A stretch of DNA of 64,000 nucleotides from positions 372,001 through 436,000 of the forward strand of contig CAWINM010000002.1 of assembly GCA_963837455.1 (NCBI GenBank), given 5' to 3'. The notes beneath the pieces were generated by a model. It made no database searches. It had not been told where the DNA came from and saw only the letters and a program-made list of their open reading frames with translations. Each line of letters starts with the position of its first letter. Positions within the stretch are counted from its first letter, which is position 1. The translations under genes and the position numbers were made by a program. This DNA is from DASYQD01 sp963837455 (GTDB lineage Bacteria; Acidobacteriota; Thermoanaerobaculia; Multivoradales; JAIOJS01). This document shows, one piece after another, positions 59,973 through 64,000 of the stretch.

Positions 59973-60884
59973 GTGAGCGATCTCGAGACGACGGCCCACG
60001 AGGCGGTAGCGCGGGTGCAGCCCATGGTGGAGGCGCTCGACGAGGCGCAGCACGAATGCCAGGAAGCGATCCGCTACGTGCACGCGCTGCACGATCGGCT
60101 CGCCGCCGACCACCGGGCGCTGCAGGCGGCGGTGGCGGCCCTGCAGCAGGACGCCGAGCAAGCGGAGCAGACCCTGGCAACGCTGGCGGGCGCGGCGGCG
60201 ACCAGCGTCGAGCACCTGGGCGAGGCGGCGGCGGCCGCCGCCAGCGACTGGGAGGCGCGGCTCGGCAAGGAGGACGAAGCGCTCGCCGGCGGCGCGCAGC
60301 TGGTGACCGAGCTCGGCGAGCGCGTCCGCGAGCTCGCCGCCAAGGCGGACGAGACGCGCCAGCAGGTGCTCGACTGGACGGCCTCCTTGAGCCAGCACCT
60401 CGAGCAGACGGTCGAGGCCGTCGAGCAGGCGATTTCCGTCGACCTGGTGGCGGCGGTCGCCGACTGGCGACGCGACGCCGAGGCGTCCGTGCAGCGGCTC
60501 GTCGACTTCCTGGAGAAGGACTGCGAGGAGCTGCTCGCCGGCAAGGAGGCCGACTGGAAGGAGAAGCTGCCGCAGGCGCTCGAGCTCCTCGACCACGCCT
60601 GCAGCGGCATCGCCCCGCACCAGCAGGAGGTCGGCGCCTACGTCATCGAGCGCTGGGGCCAGCACCTCGAGGCCCAGCTCGACCGCGCGCAGACCCAGGT
60701 CCATGGGCTCGACGAGCAGATCTCGAGCCTGCGGCAGGCGACCGAGAACGTCGGCGGGCAGGTGCGCCTGGCGACCGAGATGGTGGGCGAGCTGCAGCAG
60801 AAGGCCGCCGACGACGCGGTCAAGCTCGCGCAGGGCTTCGCGGCGGCGCGCGCGCGCTGGGCCGCGATGGGTATCACGCACTGA
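59973..60884 (+). CDS. Coiled-coil protein D of the PT-TG cassette
   Basis: A 303-residue helical protein starting at GTG (59973) with CGGAGGG upstream. Segments: TTAHEAVARVQPMVEALDEA, QHECQEAIRYVHALHDRLAA, AAVADWRRDAEASVQRLVDF, LEKDCEELLAGKEADWKEKL, SSLRQATENVGGQVRLATEM and GFAAARARWAAMGITH. Tryptophan-rich spacing (DWEARL, DWTASL, DWRRDA, DWKEKL) gives a repeat-like feel. Lies 16 nt before the PT-TG gene. Confidence 0.75.
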   Translation: MSDLETTAHEAVARVQPMVEALDEAQHECQEAIRYVHALHDRLAADHRALQAAVAALQQDAEQAEQTLATLAGAAATSVEHLGEAAAAAASDWEARLGKEDEALAGGAQLVTELGERVRELAAKADETRQQVLDWTASLSQHLEQTVEAVEQAISVDLVAAVADWRRDAEASVQRLVDFLEKDCEELLAGKEADWKEKLPQALELLDHACSGIAPHQQEVGAYVIERWGQHLEAQLDRAQTQVHGLDEQISSLRQATENVGGQVRLATEMVGELQQKAADDAVKLAQGFAAARARWAAMGITH

Positions 60885-60900
60885 CCGCGGGGAAGACCTC

Positions 60901-61431
60901 ATGAGTGGACCCGACTTCGAGCTGCCGGCCGTCGAGCTGCCCTTCACCGTCGCCGGGATGGATCCCACCGTTCCCGACGCCGACGAGGTCGCGCGCGACG
61001 GCGGCGTGCTGATCATGCCCGCCGCCGGCGCCGACGCGCAGCCCACCTACGTTCCGCAGTCGGTGCTCGACGCCGACGCCAAGTTTGCCAGCGCGCTGCT
61101 GAACCTCACGCCGATCATCGGCAACATCAAGACTTCGATCGAAGCATTCACCGGCGACGACCTCATCACCGGCGAGCACCTCCCGTGGTGGGAGCGCGGC
61201 CTCAACCTCGCCTATGCCGTTCCGGTGCCGGAGGTCGAGGAGGTCGAGGTCACGGCCCTCGGGCACGCGATCTTGGAGATCCACGAGGTCGGTGAGAAGG
61301 CCCACGAGGCGATGCACCTCTACCACGCAGGGGAGGCCTTCCACGAGCTCAACGAGCGCGCCGACGAGGCGCGCGAGCTCAACGAGCCGGGCGAGCTCGA
61401 GCCGCCGGACCTCTCCCCAGGGGAGCACTGA
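60901..61431 (+). CDS. Small protein with a pre-toxin (PT-TG-like) segment
   Basis: A 176-residue protein. Residues 68-106, NLTPIIGNIKTSIEAFTGDD then LITGEHLPWWERGLNLAYAV, match the pre-toxin TG pattern found before toxin domains of polymorphic toxins (P..G..K...E..TG.D..TGE.L..WER). Here no toxin domain follows; the C-terminus is Glu/His-rich (VGEKAHEAMHLYHAGEAFHE). The N-terminus is Pro/Asp-rich. GGGGAAG precedes the ATG. As the last gene of the coiled-coil cassette it is the best clue to function: perhaps a trafficking adaptor or a toxin-less relic. Confidence 0.65.
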   Translation: MSGPDFELPAVELPFTVAGMDPTVPDADEVARDGGVLIMPAAGADAQPTYVPQSVLDADAKFASALLNLTPIIGNIKTSIEAFTGDDLITGEHLPWWERGLNLAYAVPVPEVEEVEVTALGHAILEIHEVGEKAHEAMHLYHAGEAFHELNERADEARELNEPGELEPPDLSPGEH

Positions 61432-61558
61432 GCGGGGAGCGCAGCAGCGCTGCTCGAGGCGACCTTCCCTGAGAGCGCCCGCAGGTGCAGACCCGGCGGG
61501 ATGCGGGGGCGACCCGCGAGCCCGACGAACGGGCCGCCACGAGCGACGCGGTCGCGCG

Positions 61559-62983
61559 CTACCGCCGCTTGCCCGGCCTCGCCGTTGCCGTTGGCCCGGC
61601 GCTCCTGCCGTCGGTGGGAGTGACGCGGCAGGTCACCTTGTCCTGGGGCCGCGCCACGTCGGCGGCGAGCAGGTCGCTGAGGGCGGCGCTGGTGACCGCG
61701 CGCACGACGCGGTTCTTGACCCGCCACTCGTAGCGGTAGGCGACGACGTCGGAGTCGGGGTCGGCGGCGAGCGGGCTGCTGGCGACGCTGCAGGTGAGGA
61801 CGCGCCCGGCCTGCGGGCGGGATGGGGTGAGCCGCGCCACGATCCGGTTGGGCTTGTGGTTGACGAGCTGGCGCGCCGTCGCCACCACCGTGAAGGGGAC
61901 GTCGATGGCGGCCGTGCCCGCGATCTCACCGTGCAACCGCCACCTGCCGACGGTGGCGAGGTCGAGGTCGAAGGAGAAGAGCGGGACGGCGAGGTGCAGC
62001 AGGCCGCGGTTGTCGAAGGCGCCGCTCGTCTCGGCCACCGTCCGCCCGTGGGGATCGATCACCCGCGCCTCGAAGGGAGCCTCGGCCGGCAGGTTGCGCA
62101 GGTCGAGGCGCAGGCCGATCGTCTGCGCTCCGCGCACGAACGAGCCCGCCCGCGACCCCTCGTCACGCAAGAGCGAGGGGTAGTCCGGAAAGTCCAGCCC
62201 TCCCCGGCTCAGGTAGATGCCGACGACCTCGAGGTCGCGCTCCACCGCCGGCTGCGCCGACCACAGGCTCTCGCCGTCGCGACAGGGGCCGGCCGACGGC
62301 TCGATCCACTGGCCGTTGCGCCGCGTCTCGAAGTGCAGGTGGGGCCAGTCGCTGAAGCCGCTGCTGCCGGTGAGACCGAGCTGGGTGCCGGCCGTCACCT
62401 GCTGGCCGGGGCGCACCGCCACGCTCCCCGTCTTGAGGTGGAGGTAAAGGGTGGAATAGCCGCCACCGTGGTCGAGCACGACGTAGTTCGCCCGCGTGCT
62501 GGCGTCCCACACCGTGTTCATGTCGGGCTCGCCGTCGTGGGTGTCGACCACCGTCCCCGCCGCGGCGGCGAACACCGGCACGCCGATCGCCTGCTCGCGG
62601 AACGAGCGGATGAGCGAGTCGTGCCCCTGGTGCCCGTCGTAGGTGTAGTCGGAGCAGTCCCAGTCGCGCACCAGATCCGTCGCCGGGTCGAGGTCGGCGA
62701 AGTTGTTGAGGAAGAGGTCGCGCCCGAGGATGCCGGCCTGGGGGAAGAAGAGATAACGCGGTGCGACCGCGTCCTTCTCGGCGAGCGCGCCGGGGTGCCG
62801 CCGATGGTAGGCGGCGAGCGCGACGGCGATGGCGGCGCGCTGGTCGGGCGAGAGCCCGTCACGCGTCTCGGGCATCGCGACGAGGGCGTCGAGGCGGGCC
62901 GCCGCCCTGGCCGCGGACGGTGAGGCGAGCGCGGCGCAGGCGAGGGCGAGGGCGATCGTCGAGTGGCGTGGGGGCGATCTCAC
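61559..62983 (-). CDS. Exported M23-family metallopeptidase
   Basis: A 474-residue protein with a LytM/M23 domain: YTYDGHQGHDSLIRSF (first His and Asp ligands), VFAAAAGTVVDTHDGEPDMN, NYVVLDHGGGYSTLYLHLKT and SDWPHLHFETRRNGQWIEPS with the HxH ligand. A signal peptide (STIALALACAALASPSAARA) leads; a beta-rich C-terminal half follows (IGLRLDLRNLPAEAPFEARV). GTG at 62983 is preferred over ATG at 62989, because GGAGGG lies 6 nt before the GTG but touches the ATG. Likely cleaves wall cross-links or a secreted protein. Converges with the coiled-coil cassette. Confidence 0.85.
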   Translation of the reverse strand: MRSPPRHSTIALALACAALASPSAARAAARLDALVAMPETRDGLSPDQRAAIAVALAAYHRRHPGALAEKDAVAPRYLFFPQAGILGRDLFLNNFADLDPATDLVRDWDCSDYTYDGHQGHDSLIRSFREQAIGVPVFAAAAGTVVDTHDGEPDMNTVWDASTRANYVVLDHGGGYSTLYLHLKTGSVAVRPGQQVTAGTQLGLTGSSGFSDWPHLHFETRRNGQWIEPSAGPCRDGESLWSAQPAVERDLEVVGIYLSRGGLDFPDYPSLLRDEGSRAGSFVRGAQTIGLRLDLRNLPAEAPFEARVIDPHGRTVAETSGAFDNRGLLHLAVPLFSFDLDLATVGRWRLHGEIAGTAAIDVPFTVVATARQLVNHKPNRIVARLTPSRPQAGRVLTCSVASSPLAADPDSDVVAYRYEWRVKNRVVRAVTSAALSDLLAADVARPQDKVTCRVTPTDGRSAGPTATARPGKRR

Positions 62984-63180
62984 GGGCATCCCTCCAACGA
63001 TATGGCAGCTCGGTGGCCGGCGGCGCGGCGCGCCAGTCGAAGACCTTGCTGGTGAGACGCTGGAATTTCCGAATCCTTCGCCGCGGCGTCGCATGCTAGT
63101 TCGCCGCTCGACCCGAATCGATCGTTCGGAGTCGGTCGGGTGCGAGGGCAGTGCGAGGGGTTGCTCTTGTGCGAGGGTCA

Positions 63181-63210
63181 TTGACAGGCGCTTCCGGGTT
63201 CCTCTAGATT
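63181..63210 (+). promoter_or_regulatory. Candidate promoter for the PKD-domain gene
   Basis: TTGACA (63181-63186), an 18-bp spacer and TAGATT (63205-63210) make a fair sigma70 promoter facing the PKD gene. A transcript would start near 63217 and carry a leader of about 215 nt. Confidence 0.45.
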
Positions 63211-63238
63211 CGGGATGCTCCTGCAGTCGTATGAGGTC

Positions 63239-63281
63239 GCGGTCGCTGGTGACCGCATCATGAGAGTCCGGATCACCGGAC
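63239..63281 (+). other. Two tandem short hairpins in the leader
   Basis: GCGGTC-GCTGGT-GACCGC (63239-63256) and GTCCGG-ATCA-CCGGAC (63266-63281) are two perfect 6-bp stems, 9 nt apart, inside the predicted 5' leader. They could affect translation or be a small regulatory structure; no riboswitch class was recognised and no U-run follows, so they are not terminators. Confidence 0.35.
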
Positions 63282-63432
63282 GGTTTCATCGGAGTCAATG
63301 GGTGTGTCGAAGCCATCGCCTCGCGGACAGCTCCCCAATTTGAGCCCCGACAAGCCTCTGTCGTTGGCTTGGTCCTCTCGACCACGCTGGGACGCATGTT
63401 TCTCCATGCTTCAAGACTGTGAGCGGCGACCC

Positions 63433-64000
63433 ATGAACGGAAGCACCATGTTTGGGAAGGAACCCTGGTCCAGCATCGTTCGAGCGACGGTCGCTTGGCT
63501 CGTCGGGGCCGCCGTCGCAATCGGACCCTCCTTCTCCCAATCACAGCCGGATTGCAGCCAGAAGTCGTTGGCGGCCGCCTCGTTCAACGCCAGCTGCGGC
63601 GCCACCTGCCCCTTCACGTGGCACTTTCAGGTCACCTCACCAAGCGGAGTAAGCAGTGTGGAATGGGACTTCGGCGATGGGGCGATCGTCGACGGCCTGG
63701 GTATCCAGGATCACTCCTATGCCCCACCGGGGGGGTACTTCACGGTCACCGCAACCATCCACACCGCTGATAACGAGGTGGCGGTGGCAACCGGAGGCGT
63801 GCTGGCTGCCGCCACCGCACCGCCTGACCTGGTAGGCGATGACTACTTCGAGACCAGCACCAACACGGCGTTGCCCATCGAAATCGATGAGCTGCTCACC
63901 AACGATGCGCCAGGGGTGATGTTCGACCACGCCGATGGCTGTGTGCTGGACGCCTCGGGGCAGCTCTGCACCTACACGCCGCCATCGGGTTTCCCGGCTC
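63433..64000 (+). CDS. PKD-domain surface protein, 5' part only
   Basis: Open to the window edge (189 codons seen). ATG 63433 or 63448. A signal-like segment (VRATVAWLVGAAVAIGPSFS) is followed by a PKD domain (SLAAASFNASCGATCPFTWH, SGVSSVEWDFGDGAIVDGLG, VTATIHTADNEVAVATGGVL) with the WDFGDG hallmark, then an Ig-like cadherin-type region (DDYFETSTNTALPIEIDELL, TNDAPGVMF). Such proteins are secreted or surface adhesins. The ribosome site is weak. The rest lies beyond 64000. Confidence 0.75.
   Translation, partial: MNGSTMFGKEPWSSIVRATVAWLVGAAVAIGPSFSQSQPDCSQKSLAAASFNASCGATCPFTWHFQVTSPSGVSSVEWDFGDGAIVDGLGIQDHSYAPPGGYFTVTATIHTADNEVAVATGGVLAAATAPPDLVGDDYFETSTNTALPIEIDELLTNDAPGVMFDHADGCVLDASGQLCTYTPPSGFPA

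Overview
The window is GC-rich chromosomal-type DNA. Two orphan FtsX/MacB-like permeases of the ADOP type (11.8-14.3 kb and 23.4-25.5 kb), secreted TonB/FecIR machinery and the overall gene mix point to an Acidobacteriota bacterium, possibly Thermoanaerobaculia. This is inference from gene content; no rRNA or other marker gene is present. No tRNA, rRNA, CRISPR array or complete insertion sequence was recognised.

Layout. 0-3.5 kb: an arsenic locus on the minus strand (arsR, arsD, a frameshifted acr3, a thioredoxin-fold gene) with two matching ArsR-type palindromes, and a divergent Cys-rich small protein plus SigZ-type sigma factor. 3.6-4.4 kb: a plasmid-type RepA gene with an in-frame stop. 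4.7-10.2 kb: secreted or membrane proteins of unknown function and a Phd-zeta toxin-antitoxin pair. 10.2-17.3 kb: a relic of the katG 3' end, a truncated acyl-CoA thioesterase-like gene, an ADOP permease, an SDR and a site-2 protease. 17.4-23.4 kb: furA-katG, then a pentose-phosphate locus in which only pgi is whole and zwf, tal, tkt and pgm are fragments. 23.4-31.1 kb: a second ADOP permease, a two-gene paralogous copy of the 4.7-6.1 kb module, a di-haem cytochrome, and a large PqqD-like/radical SAM/ArsM-like fusion protein. 31.7-42.2 kb: phosphate and OPT transporters, sigma/anti-sigma, TetR-DUF3224, CBS and site-2 protease genes, Dps. 42.2-46.9 kb: mostly broken redox and hydrolase genes. 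47.1-56.8 kb: a long minus-strand, translationally coupled export operon (PDZ protein, serine hydrolase, outer-membrane protein, metzincin, ECF sigma, FecR, TonB receptor, TPR protein). 57.2-61.4 kb: a plus-strand cassette of four alanine/glutamate-rich coiled-coil proteins ending in a small protein with a pre-toxin (PT-TG-like) segment; this is the best candidate for an undescribed system. 61.6-64.0 kb: an M23 peptidase and the start of a PKD-domain surface protein.

A second theme is damage. acr3 and katG are broken repeatedly by single added bases. Four genes carry an in-frame stop. Several genes (tal, ADOP2, an alpha/beta hydrolase, the TPR gene, a small secreted protein) appear to lack an internal block. 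At 20-23 kb and 41.2-41.6 kb short pieces of recognisable genes lie end to end. Sequencing or assembly error and real decay cannot be told apart from this sequence alone.

A third theme is regulation. The arsR, fur and tetR genes each have a sigma70-like -10 box ending only 6-7 nt before the ATG, which predicts leaderless, autoregulated transcripts.
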